Of a stretch of DNA of 22,557 bases, positions 12,634 to 20,713 are shown piece after piece. Numbering within the stretch: the stretch's first letter is position 1; each line of letters opens with the position of its first letter. The stretch lies in the NCBI GenBank assembly GCA_003521845.1, contig DPHB01000057.1, positions 11,400-33,956 of the forward strand, given 5' to 3'. This stretch comes from Oceanospirillaceae bacterium (lineage in GTDB: Bacteria; Pseudomonadota; Gammaproteobacteria; Pseudomonadales; Balneatricaceae). Made by a program: the position numbers and the translations under genes. Under the pieces are notes generated by a model. The model did no database searches. It was not told where the DNA came from and was given only the letters and a program-made list of their open reading frames with translations.

Positions 12634-13854
12634 TTAAACAACCAGCCCCGCACTATAACCCGAAGACCAGGCCCACTGAAAATTGTAGCCACCAAGATGG
12701 CCACTGACATCCAGGACTTCGCCAATAAAATATAGCCCTGGCTGCTGTTTGGCTTCCATGGTTTTGGAACTGATATCATCCGTGTCCACGCCACCTAGGG
12801 TTACCTCTGCGGTACGATAACCTTCACTTGCGGATGGTTTCACCGGCCAATTGTTGATTTGTTCAGCAATAGATAAGAGCTGCTTATCACTGATTTCAGA
12901 AATCGGGGTGGTGGCTAGTTGTGGCCACCACAGCTGCTGTAGCTCATTCACCAATGATTTGGCCAGCTTCTGACCGAGTAAGGTTTTAAGTAAGCTTTTA
13001 CCCTGTTGCTGCTTGGCAGTTATTAACCAAGCAGACACATCCGTAGCGGGCAATAGGTTAATAGCCACTTCATCCCCTGGACGCCAATAGTTAGAAATTT
13101 GCAAAATAGCCGGCCCGCTCATACCACGGTGAGTAAATAGCAAATTTTCGGTGAAGCTCTGTTTGTTACAGGTTACTTCTACTGGCAATGCCAGGCCTGA
13201 CAAACGTTCGCAAATGGCTTTTAGATAGTCGCTAAACATAAAGGGGACTAAGCCTGCGCGACGCTCTAGTAGCTTAAGGTTAAACTGCTGGGCTATGTCG
13301 TAACCAAAACCGCTGCCACCGAGGGTGGGAATTGATAAGGCACCGGTAGCCACAACCAGTGCCGCACTGCGTAACGTTTGCTGGTTGCCATTGTGCTGGA
13401 ACTGGATTTGATATTGGCCTTCGGCAGCGTCTTGCGGTGCACTTTGAGCAACCACACTATCCACCGCACATCGCGTTTTAATGTCTACACCAACTTGTTC
13501 GCATTCCGCCAATAACATAGCCAAGATGTCTTTAGCCGAGTGCTGGCAAAACAACTGGCCATGGTCTCGTTCCTCATATTCGATACCATGGCGCTCTACC
13601 ATAGCAATGAAGTCCCATTGGCTATAACGCGTTAATGCTGCTTTGCAGAAATGGGGATTGGCACAAATAAAGTTGTCGGCTTCAACAAAGTAGTTGGTGA
13701 AGTTACACCGACCACCACCAGACATAAGGATTTTTTTGCCCACTTTATTGGATTTCTCTAACACCAAAACCTTGCGCCCACGCTGGGCAGCCGTCAAGGC
13801 ACAGAAAAGCCCCGCGGCGCCGGCGCCTAAAATAATGACATCATATTCACTCAT
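12634..13854 (-). CDS. HI0933/YhiN-family flavoprotein (NAD(P)/FAD-dependent oxidoreductase)
   Basis: The 406-aa protein opens with the FAD Rossmann motif IILGAGAAGLFCALTAAQRG. It has the family signature VGKKILMSGGGRCNFTN (about 37-53) and ends with LDVSGHLGGYNFQWAWSSGY. These are hallmarks of the HI0933/YhiN group, whose biochemical role is poorly known; members are cytosolic flavoproteins. Its ATG overlaps the stop of the upstream 151-aa gene as TAATG, implying translational coupling. A small membrane protein follows 18 bp downstream. Length and motifs are typical and nothing looks broken. Confidence 0.93.
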   Translation of the reverse strand: MSEYDVIILGAGAAGLFCALTAAQRGRKVLVLEKSNKVGKKILMSGGGRCNFTNYFVEADNFICANPHFCKAALTRYSQWDFIAMVERHGIEYEERDHGQLFCQHSAKDILAMLLAECEQVGVDIKTRCAVDSVVAQSAPQDAAEGQYQIQFQHNGNQQTLRSAALVVATGALSIPTLGGSGFGYDIAQQFNLKLLERRAGLVPFMFSDYLKAICERLSGLALPVEVTCNKQSFTENLLFTHRGMSGPAILQISNYWRPGDEVAINLLPATDVSAWLITAKQQQGKSLLKTLLGQKLAKSLVNELQQLWWPQLATTPISEISDKQLLSIAEQINNWPVKPSASEGYRTAEVTLGGVDTDDISSKTMEAKQQPGLYFIGEVLDVSGHLGGYNFQWAWSSGYSAGLVV

Positions 13855-14309
13855 TATGCTGCCAGTATGGCCTCTATTTCTTCTATAAACGTTTTTAGCA
13901 TGTTAAGCGAAGTGGCGGCATCCGTTTCTGTCATGCTGTTGCCATCACGTAACACATAACGACCATCATCAAGATCGTCGCGGTAAGAGAAGTAAAATGC
14001 GTCACGCCAAAATTTACACGGCATCGGCTCTTTTTTAAGATATTGTCTTACTAGACCTTCATCCTTCACACAGGGCAGTACAGCCAACGCCTTATGCTTG
14101 TATAGCTTTACTTCAACCCCTTCGGGCCAGTGTTCTAAACGCACATCTAGGTCGCATTTTATATCCGCATTTTCTTTCTTAACATAGGTTTTCTTTACCT
14201 GAAAACTACCACGCCACGCAGCAAACATTGCGTCTTTAAATATCTGGCGTTCCATATCATCCATGAGCGTTTCAATGTGCAGCACAATTTGGTTTATGTC
14301 GTTATTCAT
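13854..14309 (-). CDS. Conserved-looking hypothetical protein, 151 aa
   Basis: A soluble, charged protein with no signal peptide or membrane segment. Notable stretches are KKTYVKKENADIKCDLDVRL, KFWRDAFYFSYRDDLDDG and a leucine-rich C-terminal helix SLNMLKTFIEEIEAIL. I do not recognise a family. The gene is translationally coupled (TAATG overlap) to the HI0933-family flavoprotein, so the two are probably made together. Its start faces the divergent 93-aa gene across a 221-bp gap. Confidence 0.75.
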   Translation of the reverse strand: MNNDINQIVLHIETLMDDMERQIFKDAMFAAWRGSFQVKKTYVKKENADIKCDLDVRLEHWPEGVEVKLYKHKALAVLPCVKDEGLVRQYLKKEPMPCKFWRDAFYFSYRDDLDDGRYVLRDGNSMTETDAATSLNMLKTFIEEIEAILAA

Positions 14310-14530
14310 AGAGGCAAAATCCAGTAGTTATGAGCGGTGCCGCACCCTAACATGGGGTATTTTTGATGTAAAGGCAGCAGTAAGTAGGTAAGCTTATGAG
14401 CACCGGACCCCAGGCCAGCCCTGTGCCACAATACATAATGTAAAAAACATCTAAGGCTTTGATATTCCATTGAAAACTAAGTAACATTCTCGGCTGCCAT
14501 TTATCTCAATGAACCAGCGACCTAGACACC

Positions 14531-14812
14531 ATGGACAACGCCAAACTCTCCCACACCCTCAATAGCATTGGTAAAGCCTTCTTTGTTAAATACCTAAAGG
14601 CAGCTCAAGCTGACTACACTAATGCCACCATCGCCAAAGCTATTGTAGAGGAAACCAATTATACCCTTGGTTCTTGCCAGGTGCGTATATCCAAAATACG
14701 CTCCATCCTACGCGCCGAGCGCGCCCGTGATGCACTGTCTATTGTGGTGAATTCTCAAGTGCAAGCCGATACGCGTCTCAGTGCCATCAAACAGCTACAT
14801 GAGCATTTGTAA
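14531..14812 (+). CDS. Hypothetical basic protein, 93 aa
   Basis: A helix-rich, basic protein with no membrane segment. The middle (TIAKAIVEETNYTLGSCQVRI) followed by SKIRSILRAERARDAL could be a small helix-turn-helix-like fold, but I recognise no family. It stands alone between the divergent 151-aa gene and the receiver protein. The ribosome-binding site is weak. It is called coding because the frame has sensible amino-acid composition and no competing frame. Confidence 0.55.
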   Translation: MDNAKLSHTLNSIGKAFFVKYLKAAQADYTNATIAKAIVEETNYTLGSCQVRISKIRSILRAERARDALSIVVNSQVQADTRLSAIKQLHEHL

Positions 14813-14846
14813 TAATTGTATTCAGTTAGGCCGCACAGAGCTATAA

Positions 14847-14864
14847 AGCGCTTATTTTAGCGCT
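14847..14864. terminator. Weak hairpin after the 93-aa gene
   Basis: AGCGCT-TATTTT-AGCGCT is a 6-bp stem 35 bp after the stop. It lacks a T run, so termination is uncertain. Confidence 0.3.
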
Positions 14865-14989
14865 GCACCAAGCCCTCCTCTTTCGGATAAATCGGGTTGG
14901 CTAATATAGGTCATTTTTCACTTATATCTATTACCTCAACCCTGCTACAATTGGCTGACACAAGATCACCACCGAGATTAGAAGTTTAA

Positions 14990-15388
14990 ATGACCGCATA
15001 CATACTAATTGTCGATGACGACGACCTCAACAGAGAAATCATAGCCGAGTATGTGGGTGATGCGGGTTACCGTTTTGATATGGCAGAAGACGGCCGAGAA
15101 GCGGTTGATTTAGCCGCCAAAAATGCCTATGACGTTATACTCATGGATATTATGATGCCCATCATGGACAGTTTAGCAGCCACGATGAACATTAGAGCGG
15201 GACAAAATCCTGACAATGCGTCGCCTAAGATAGTTGCCGTTACCGCCAAACGCCTACATGACACCTCAAGGTCTCTTATTCGAGCAGGCTTCAACGAATA
15301 CCTTGCCAAACCTTTCACCGAGTCTGACATAATGAAAGCAGTTAGCCCAAACATCAATCCACTGACGTCATTGGAGCGCTACTCCTAG
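14990..15388 (+). CDS. Stand-alone response regulator receiver protein
   Basis: The 132-aa protein is a single CheY-like receiver domain with all active-site residues: the acidic cluster DDDD at 9-12, phospho-acceptor D53 in LMDIMMP, T85 in VTA and K107 in LAKPF. It has no output domain, so it should act by phospho-relay or protein contact, as CheY/DivK types do. After MMP the usual MDG is MDS, a small departure. The start has GAAG at fair spacing. No histidine kinase lies nearby, so its partner must be encoded elsewhere. Confidence 0.93.
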   Translation: MTAYILIVDDDDLNREIIAEYVGDAGYRFDMAEDGREAVDLAAKNAYDVILMDIMMPIMDSLAATMNIRAGQNPDNASPKIVAVTAKRLHDTSRSLIRAGFNEYLAKPFTESDIMKAVSPNINPLTSLERYS

Positions 15389-15468
15389 GACGCGCTACAC
15401 GCCCTCAAAGCCCTACCTACACATGCGCCACAGCATGAACATGCCTGTTCTAGCCTGCCATTCTATGG

Positions 15469-16263
15469 CTATCTGATAAACGGAAACCAGTCTTCTCGTA
15501 ATACTTGCCCTTCTACCATGTTATGACCTGGAAAGGGAGGAGAAGTAGGCCCGGCTCGTGTGACATAGCGCGCATCATCACCCAGCAAACGTAAGGAAAA
15601 AGCGCGTCGGCGTTGCGTGCTTGCATTGGCTCTGGCACCGTGCAAGGTACGATAATCAAAGGCCACAGCGTCACCAGGTTGCATAGTCCACTCTAGCACC
15701 GGCATGCCTTCAGCATCAGGATCTGGTACGGGGCGGTAAATATCTTCATCCGCATAAAAATTTTCTGCGGAGGCCCAGCGTGTGGGGACAACAGGCTTTT
15801 CCCATAAATGCGAACCCGCAACAAAGCGTAAAGTTGCTGTATCGACCGGATCTACGGGGCACCAAAAGCTCACCGTCTGCTGACCTTCTACAAAGTAATA
15901 AGGCGAATCCTGATGCCAAGGTGTTGGCATAGTAGTCCCCGGCTCTTTAACCAGCACATGATCATGAAAAACTTGCACTCGCTCAGAAGCCATTAGTTGG
16001 GCAGCCACGCTGGCGGTCTGGGGAGCATGCATAAGAGTCTGAAATTCTTCAATACGCTGCCAATTACAATAATCATCAAAAAATAGGCCACTGTGCCCCG
16101 CTTTGTAATTATTTGAGGCAAATGGCCCCGGCTGCTTCATGTTGCGTTCGATACCAGCCTTCAGCGTATCAACTTGATCCTTAAACAGACCTTTAATTAA
16201 TACAACACCATCACGTTGAAAGGCTTCGATAGTAGCGGCGTCTAATTGCCTATTTTGGGTCAT
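15469..16263 (-). CDS. Phytanoyl-CoA dioxygenase (PhyH)-family Fe(II)/2-oxoglutarate oxygenase
   Basis: The 264-aa protein shows the PhyH double-stranded beta-helix: the HxD iron pair in TPWHQDSPYYF (about 138-140), the distal iron His in YRTLHGARAN and a 2-oxoglutarate-binding Arg in RRRAFSLRL. PGPFASNNYKAGHSGLFFDD and HDHVLVKEPGT are typical of a large marine bacterial subfamily with unknown substrates. Such enzymes hydroxylate small metabolites with O2 and 2-oxoglutarate, releasing CO2 and succinate. It is divergent from a LysR regulator with palindromes between, so substrate-induced expression is likely. Nothing in the sequence fixes the substrate. Confidence 0.9.
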   Translation of the reverse strand: MTQNRQLDAATIEAFQRDGVVLIKGLFKDQVDTLKAGIERNMKQPGPFASNNYKAGHSGLFFDDYCNWQRIEEFQTLMHAPQTASVAAQLMASERVQVFHDHVLVKEPGTTMPTPWHQDSPYYFVEGQQTVSFWCPVDPVDTATLRFVAGSHLWEKPVVPTRWASAENFYADEDIYRPVPDPDAEGMPVLEWTMQPGDAVAFDYRTLHGARANASTQRRRAFSLRLLGDDARYVTRAGPTSPPFPGHNMVEGQVLREDWFPFIR

Positions 16264-16276
16264 GATATTAGGTCCT

Positions 16277-16314
16277 AAAATGATCTGTGATGGTCATTTT
16301 GTCGACGTCATGAC
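16277..16314. promoter_or_regulatory. Putative LysR operator: two palindromes
   Basis: AAAATGA-N10-TCATTTT (16277-16300) is a perfect 7-bp inverted repeat, followed by the perfect palindrome GTCATGAC (16307-16314). Both lie in the 91-bp gap between the divergent PhyH oxygenase and LysR genes, where a LysR tetramer would be expected to bind. Confidence 0.55.
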
Positions 16315-16354
16315 ATAATTTCAAATAATATATAAATATATAAGCAATAGTTTT

Positions 16355-17272
16355 ATGTTATCACCAAGTATCCGCCAACTAGAATACGTGATTGCCGTAG
16401 CGCAATATGGCAGTGTTTCTGTCGCGGCCCAGGCCATCCACATTTCCCAGCCGGCTTTATCCGTTGCCATCAACAACCTAGAAAGCCATTTAGGCCAACC
16501 ACTATTTATGCGACGCAAAGGTAGCCCTTTAACCCCAACCGCTTATGGGCGCGACTTTATCAGCCAAGCAACCAAGCTCATTGGCAACTTTGAAAACCTA
16601 ACACGTAGTACACGAGATGATGGCAATTACACCGCAATCGTTATCGGCTGTTTTGAAGACCTTGCGCCGCTATTATTGGGCCAGTTATTGGCCCAAGCTA
16701 AAAAACGCTTACCCAACACACACATCAGCGTAAAAATAGGCACTTTCGAATACTTATCCGAACAGGTATCTCTGGGGAAAATCGATTTTGCAGTCAGTTA
16801 TGACCTAGGCCTAGCCAGTAATCTCGATACCAGTATTGTCACTCATGTGCATCCCCATGTGCTGCTCTACCCCCAACACCCACTCTGCCTGCAATCGAGT
16901 ATTAGTATCGCGGAACTAAGCCAACAACCTTTAATTTTGGTAGATCAAAGTCATAGCATCTGGCATATGCTGCAATTATTTAGACAACAAGGTGAGCAAG
17001 TTTTAATCCAACATCGGGTAGCCAGCTATGAAATCATGCGTAGTATGGTCGCCAACGGTTTAGGCCTAGGTTTGTCTTATACACGCTCTCAATCTAGCCA
17101 TAGTTACGATGGTAAGAGCTTGCAAATCAGGCCCCTCACCGAGCAAGAAGGTCAGCTAAGCGCCGCGCCTATCGTGTTCGTTAGCAACCCTCACAATCCC
17201 ATGCACGGCGTCACTAAATTGCTCTCGCCTTTGGTCAAGGAGATACTCCATACCAGTCGTACAAACAGTTAA
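16355..17272 (+). CDS. LysR-family transcriptional regulator
   Basis: The 305-aa protein has the N-terminal LysR winged helix-turn-helix (about 5-64: RQLEYVIAVAQYGSVSVAAQ, HISQPALSVAINNLESHLGQ) and a substrate-binding-like effector domain (about 92-300). Length is typical. It is divergent from the PhyH-family oxygenase across a 91-bp gap with inverted repeats, so it probably controls that gene and itself. The inducer is unknown; it may be the oxygenase substrate. Confidence 0.93.
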   Translation: MLSPSIRQLEYVIAVAQYGSVSVAAQAIHISQPALSVAINNLESHLGQPLFMRRKGSPLTPTAYGRDFISQATKLIGNFENLTRSTRDDGNYTAIVIGCFEDLAPLLLGQLLAQAKKRLPNTHISVKIGTFEYLSEQVSLGKIDFAVSYDLGLASNLDTSIVTHVHPHVLLYPQHPLCLQSSISIAELSQQPLILVDQSHSIWHMLQLFRQQGEQVLIQHRVASYEIMRSMVANGLGLGLSYTRSQSSHSYDGKSLQIRPLTEQEGQLSAAPIVFVSNPHNPMHGVTKLLSPLVKEILHTSRTNS

Positions 17273-17311
17273 ATGAACTATAGAAATGCAACCTAGTGCC
17301 AACTACTCACT

Positions 17312-17340
17312 TTGATATTAATACCTAGGCACTGTATGGT
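17312..17340 (+). promoter_or_regulatory. Sigma-70 promoter of the XRE regulator
   Basis: TTGATA and TATGGT are 17 bp apart, and the -10 box ends 31 bp before the XRE start codon. The related motifs ACCTAGTGCC (17291) and ACCTAGGCAC (17323) flank and overlap the promoter and might be an autoregulatory operator. Confidence 0.5.
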
Positions 17341-17371
17341 AGACCTTCATTCATAACCACTATGGGATTCC

Positions 17372-17758
17372 ATGCCTAACAACGAACCTGACATTTCTGA
17401 CATTATTTTAAGTACACGTATTATCAATGCGCGCGAAGCCAGTGGCTTTACCCAGTCGCAACTAGCCCTGCGCATGGGAATCAAGAAAACCACCTTAGCC
17501 AAGTGGGAAACGGGCCATACTAGCCCACGTGCCAACAAGTTGGCAGAATTAGCCGGAGTATTAAACGTCCCCGTTTTATGGCTAATTGCGGGCGCAGAAT
17601 CACCAGCAGCAGTTGCCACCCCCGAGCTGAGTGAAACGCTTATGCTAGAACAAAAATTAGATAGAGCCGATATTCTTATCAACGAACTGTCTGCTCTAGT
17701 TGCCGAATTGCGCGGCCATACACGGCGTGTACAACGTGATATCGACGAAAGTTATTAA
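17372..17758 (+). CDS. XRE-family (Cro/cI-type) transcriptional regulator
   Basis: The 128-aa protein has an N-terminal helix-turn-helix of the XRE type (about 13-68: REASGFTQSQLALRMGIKKT, LAKWETGHTSPRANKLAEL), followed by a leucine-rich C-terminal helix (about 85-125) that could dimerise. No peptidase or cupin domain follows. It resembles small chromosomal XRE regulators with DNA-binding plus dimer helix. It is convergent with the GGDEF-EAL gene, sharing a hairpin terminator. Its own promoter region has repeated motifs, which suggests autoregulation. Targets are unknown. Confidence 0.9.
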   Translation: MPNNEPDISDIILSTRIINAREASGFTQSQLALRMGIKKTTLAKWETGHTSPRANKLAELAGVLNVPVLWLIAGAESPAAVATPELSETLMLEQKLDRADILINELSALVAELRGHTRRVQRDIDESY

Positions 17759-17769
17759 GCGATAATCAA

Positions 17770-17800
17770 CGTCATTGCTAGTGATAGTGTAGCAATGACG
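17770..17800. terminator. Bidirectional hairpin between convergent XRE and GGDEF-EAL genes
   Basis: CGTCATTGCT and AGCAATGACG form a perfect 10-bp stem with an 11-base loop, filling the 46-bp gap. The arm is the tip of the GTCATTGCGAGC repeat family, so this terminator may descend from a REP-like element. Confidence 0.7.
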
Positions 17801-17804
17801 CCCC

Positions 17805-19439
17805 CTAGATAACTTTAGGCTGGTCTTCCAACCAACACTCAAACTCCGCTATTGGCATCGGCTTAGCTAAATAATTACCCTGTATATATTCACAACCTAG
17901 CAAGTCTAGAATCTCTATTTGATTGCTATTTTCGACCCCTTCCGCGATCACTTCTAAACTCATGTTCTTACCTAAGTCTACGGTAGATTGAACAATCGCC
18001 AAGCGCCTTTGTTGGGTATCCATATCACTGACAAAAGAGTGATCAATTTTTAATTGCGATAGTGGTAACTTGTTGACCAAGGACAAGGAGGAAAAGCCCG
18101 TACCAAAGTCATCCAGGCTGATATTAACGCCCATCTGATGTAATTCGGATAACATATTAAAAGACCGAACTTGATTGTGGATAATGGCGTTTTCGGTGAT
18201 TTCCAAGGTTAAATAGGCTGCTTCTATCGCCTTTTCCTGCAACTGGCCTTTAATAAACTCGACAAAAGAAAACTCCACCAAGTCTTGTGGTGATATGTTC
18301 ACTTGCAGCTTTATTTTATGGCCCCTAGAATGCCAATACTTAAGCCTTTCTAAACCAGATTCCACAACCCATCGCGTCACCTCGCGGATCAGGTACGATT
18401 GCTCAGCCAAGGGTATGAACTCAACCGGCGGTATCATTGTGCCATCTGCTTGGGGCCAACGAATCAAGGCTTCGGTGCTAAACACATGGCCAGCTAAATT
18501 AAAAATCGGTTGGAATTGAAGTTCAAATTCTTGGTTGCTCACAGCACCCGGCAAACGCGCGGCAATTTCTAATGTGCGTTTACTTTGCTTGCTCATATAA
18601 GGTTCAAATACACTAAACAACAACTGCTGTCGTTTTGCTTCGTACATGGCCACATCAGCATGTTTCAACAAGGTTTCTACGTCTTCACCATGTTGCGGAT
18701 ACAAGGCCACACTAGGGCTTGCACTGATACCCACACGGTGCCCATTTAAACTAAACGGTTGCTGCAATTGGCGACGTAGAACCTGGCAAAGTTCGGCAAC
18801 GGTGTCTAGGCTATCCTTGCCTGTGGATACAATACATATAAACTCATCACCACCCATACGCGCGATGAATTCCGCCGATTTTAATTTAGCACTTAAACGC
18901 TGGGCCAACTGTTTTAAGAGTAGGTCGCCAGACATATGCCCAAGGGTGTCATTAATGGATTTGAATTTATCTAAATCAAGTAAGACAACGGCAAAAGTAT
19001 CCGCCTCTGCCTTGCCCTTTGGCTTAGCCAACGTTGCCTTTTGGGTGTTCGCTTGCACGCGTTTTTGCAAATAATCAATAAGATGTTTACGATTTGGCAA
19101 ATGCGTTAAGCTGTCGTACAGGGCGTTGTATTCATTGACAACTATATATTCGTCCAGACTATCTATAGTCACCAAACTTAAGTACAGCACTAGGTTCACA
19201 AACAAACTGCCACCGAAGAAAATGATCGCCATCACCAGATCAGTGGAGGATGAGCTACTAAGCAACAAAATATAGGCTGTCGCTACCCCATAACCAATAA
19301 TAAATAGGACTATTAATATAAGCACAACACGCCAGCCCCAACGGGATTGGCGCCTACACAAAGTATAAGCAGGTTTTAGCGACCACAGCAAAAGTGCCAG
19401 AGCAAGCGCCATCAGGGTTAACGTGTAATACATGCTCAT
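17805..19439 (-). CDS. Membrane GGDEF-EAL c-di-GMP enzyme
   Basis: The 544-aa protein has three N-terminal membrane helices (about 4-21, 36-60, 67-92), a GGDEF domain (about 105-275) with intact GGDEF at 196-200, and an EAL domain (about 300-540). EAL residues needed for phosphodiesterase activity are all present: E323, N381, E413, D443-D444, K464 and E500. There is no PAS, HAMP or periplasmic domain. The RxxD inhibitory site is missing from its usual place before GGDEF (KSAE there). Both activities are possible; many such hybrids act mainly as phosphodiesterases with a regulatory GGDEF. The membrane part is too short to be LapD-like. It is convergent with the XRE gene. Confidence 0.94.
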   Translation of the reverse strand: MSMYYTLTLMALALALLLWSLKPAYTLCRRQSRWGWRVVLILIVLFIIGYGVATAYILLLSSSSSTDLVMAIIFFGGSLFVNLVLYLSLVTIDSLDEYIVVNEYNALYDSLTHLPNRKHLIDYLQKRVQANTQKATLAKPKGKAEADTFAVVLLDLDKFKSINDTLGHMSGDLLLKQLAQRLSAKLKSAEFIARMGGDEFICIVSTGKDSLDTVAELCQVLRRQLQQPFSLNGHRVGISASPSVALYPQHGEDVETLLKHADVAMYEAKRQQLLFSVFEPYMSKQSKRTLEIAARLPGAVSNQEFELQFQPIFNLAGHVFSTEALIRWPQADGTMIPPVEFIPLAEQSYLIREVTRWVVESGLERLKYWHSRGHKIKLQVNISPQDLVEFSFVEFIKGQLQEKAIEAAYLTLEITENAIIHNQVRSFNMLSELHQMGVNISLDDFGTGFSSLSLVNKLPLSQLKIDHSFVSDMDTQQRRLAIVQSTVDLGKNMSLEVIAEGVENSNQIEILDLLGCEYIQGNYLAKPMPIAEFECWLEDQPKVI

Positions 19440-19559
19440 AAATCGGTTACTATATTGGAAGCTATGTTAAAACTATTACTATCATAGAGTGCTTTATCGC
19501 ATCCAGCTAGTCAACCAAGGTCCCGTATATTTGCTCAGGCATAGGGACCACCCAACTCA

Positions 19560-20009
19560 TTAAGCGCGTAAGTCTTTCGCCGAGCCCATCACTACATGCG
19601 TATTAATGGTGCGTACGTGCGGTGCCACTCCTAGAACATCGGTATGAAAATTTTGGTAAGCGTCTAAGCCAGTCGTTTCAACGCGTAACATATATTCAAA
19701 ACTACCGGTAACATTATGACATTCAATAACGTCTGGGCATTGTTTAATCGCTGTTTGAAAAGCTTGCTGGGCAAGTTTTGAATGCTCATTCAATCCAACC
19801 ATCACATAGGCAACAAAATTTTTGCCCAGTTTGGCCTTATTCAAGACCGTTCGATAGCCCTGAATAACCCCCTCTCTTTCCAAATCTTGGACACGCCGTA
19901 AGCAAGCTGATGGTGACAAACCTACCTGCTCAGCAAGTTCAGCATTGGTAATGCGACCGCTCATTTCCAAAATTGACAATATTCTGTGGTTTAAAGCATC
20001 ATATTTCAT
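19560..20009 (-). CDS. Lrp/AsnC-family transcriptional regulator
   Basis: The 149-aa protein has the N-terminal Lrp helix-turn-helix (LNHRILSILEMSGRITNAEL, VGLSPSACLRRVQDLEREGV) and the C-terminal RAM effector domain (about 65-145, with NVTGSFEYMLRVETT). Lrp-type proteins bind amino acids and control their transport and metabolism. It is divergent from a LysE-family exporter across 105 bp, a common pairing in which the regulator senses an amino acid and turns on its efflux. The amino acid is not shown. Confidence 0.95.
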   Translation of the reverse strand: MKYDALNHRILSILEMSGRITNAELAEQVGLSPSACLRRVQDLEREGVIQGYRTVLNKAKLGKNFVAYVMVGLNEHSKLAQQAFQTAIKQCPDVIECHNVTGSFEYMLRVETTGLDAYQNFHTDVLGVAPHVRTINTHVVMGSAKDLRA

Positions 20010-20114
20010 ATTTAATTGTGCCTTGGTGAAAATAAAAACAATATAAGCAAGCCTATTTCTTTCAATTCAATATAAACTAAAACTACCACAGCGACTAGAT
20101 ACGAGATATAAATT

Positions 20115-20705
20115 GTGACCCCTAGCCTACTTTTAGCACTCACCCTATTTGCTTTTGTGTCCACCGTGACACCTGGCCCCAATAATATGATGCTATTAGC
20201 ATCTGGAGCCAATTTCGGTTTTCAACGCACTATTCCTCACATGCTAGGCATCACTGTTGGCTTTGCCTTTATGGTGATTATGGTCGGTATAGGGGTGCTG
20301 CAAGCCTTTGATGCTTGGCCCATGAGCTACCTACTACTCAAGTACCTAAGTATTGCTTACCTGCTGTTTTTAGCCTACAAGATCGCCACTGCCCAACCCG
20401 CCTCAGCCAAGGGTTCACATAACAGTCGCCCCCTAAGCTTTGTCCAAGCGTCCTTGTTTCAGTGGGTTAACCCCAAGGCTTGGACTATGGCGCTAACTTC
20501 CCTAAGTGTCTATTCACCCAGCCAAGAAATACAAAGTATATTCATGGTGGCCGGAGTATTCGCTTTGGTCAATTTGCCCTCGGTAAGCATCTGGGCCTTA
20601 ATAGGTAAACAAATGCAGCGCTGGCTAGACAGCCCCAGACGTTGGCGTACTTTTAACATTAGCATGGCACTGATGTTAATGGCCTCGCTAATTCCGGTGC
20701 TTTAA
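20115..20705 (+). CDS. LysE/RhtB-family amino-acid exporter
   Basis: The 196-aa integral membrane protein has the LysE/RhtB signature TVTPGPNNMMLLASGANFG (about 17-35) and five to six hydrophobic helices, with a conserved middle QASLFQWVNPKAWTMAL. The family exports amino acids or related metabolites with proton exchange. The start is GTG 20115, preceded by GAGATATA; no ATG lies before the conserved N-terminus. It is divergent from an Lrp/AsnC regulator and convergent, with 8 bp between stops, with the CoA-transferase gene. Substrate unknown. Confidence 0.93.
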   Translation: MTPSLLLALTLFAFVSTVTPGPNNMMLLASGANFGFQRTIPHMLGITVGFAFMVIMVGIGVLQAFDAWPMSYLLLKYLSIAYLLFLAYKIATAQPASAKGSHNSRPLSFVQASLFQWVNPKAWTMALTSLSVYSPSQEIQSIFMVAGVFALVNLPSVSIWALIGKQMQRWLDSPRRWRTFNISMALMLMASLIPVL

Positions 20706-20713
20706 TACCTAGT

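Noticed and set aside
17805..19439. LapD-like c-di-GMP receptor partner for the LapG-like proteinase
   Set aside because: All GGDEF and EAL catalytic residues are present and there is no periplasmic domain between membrane helices, unlike LapD.
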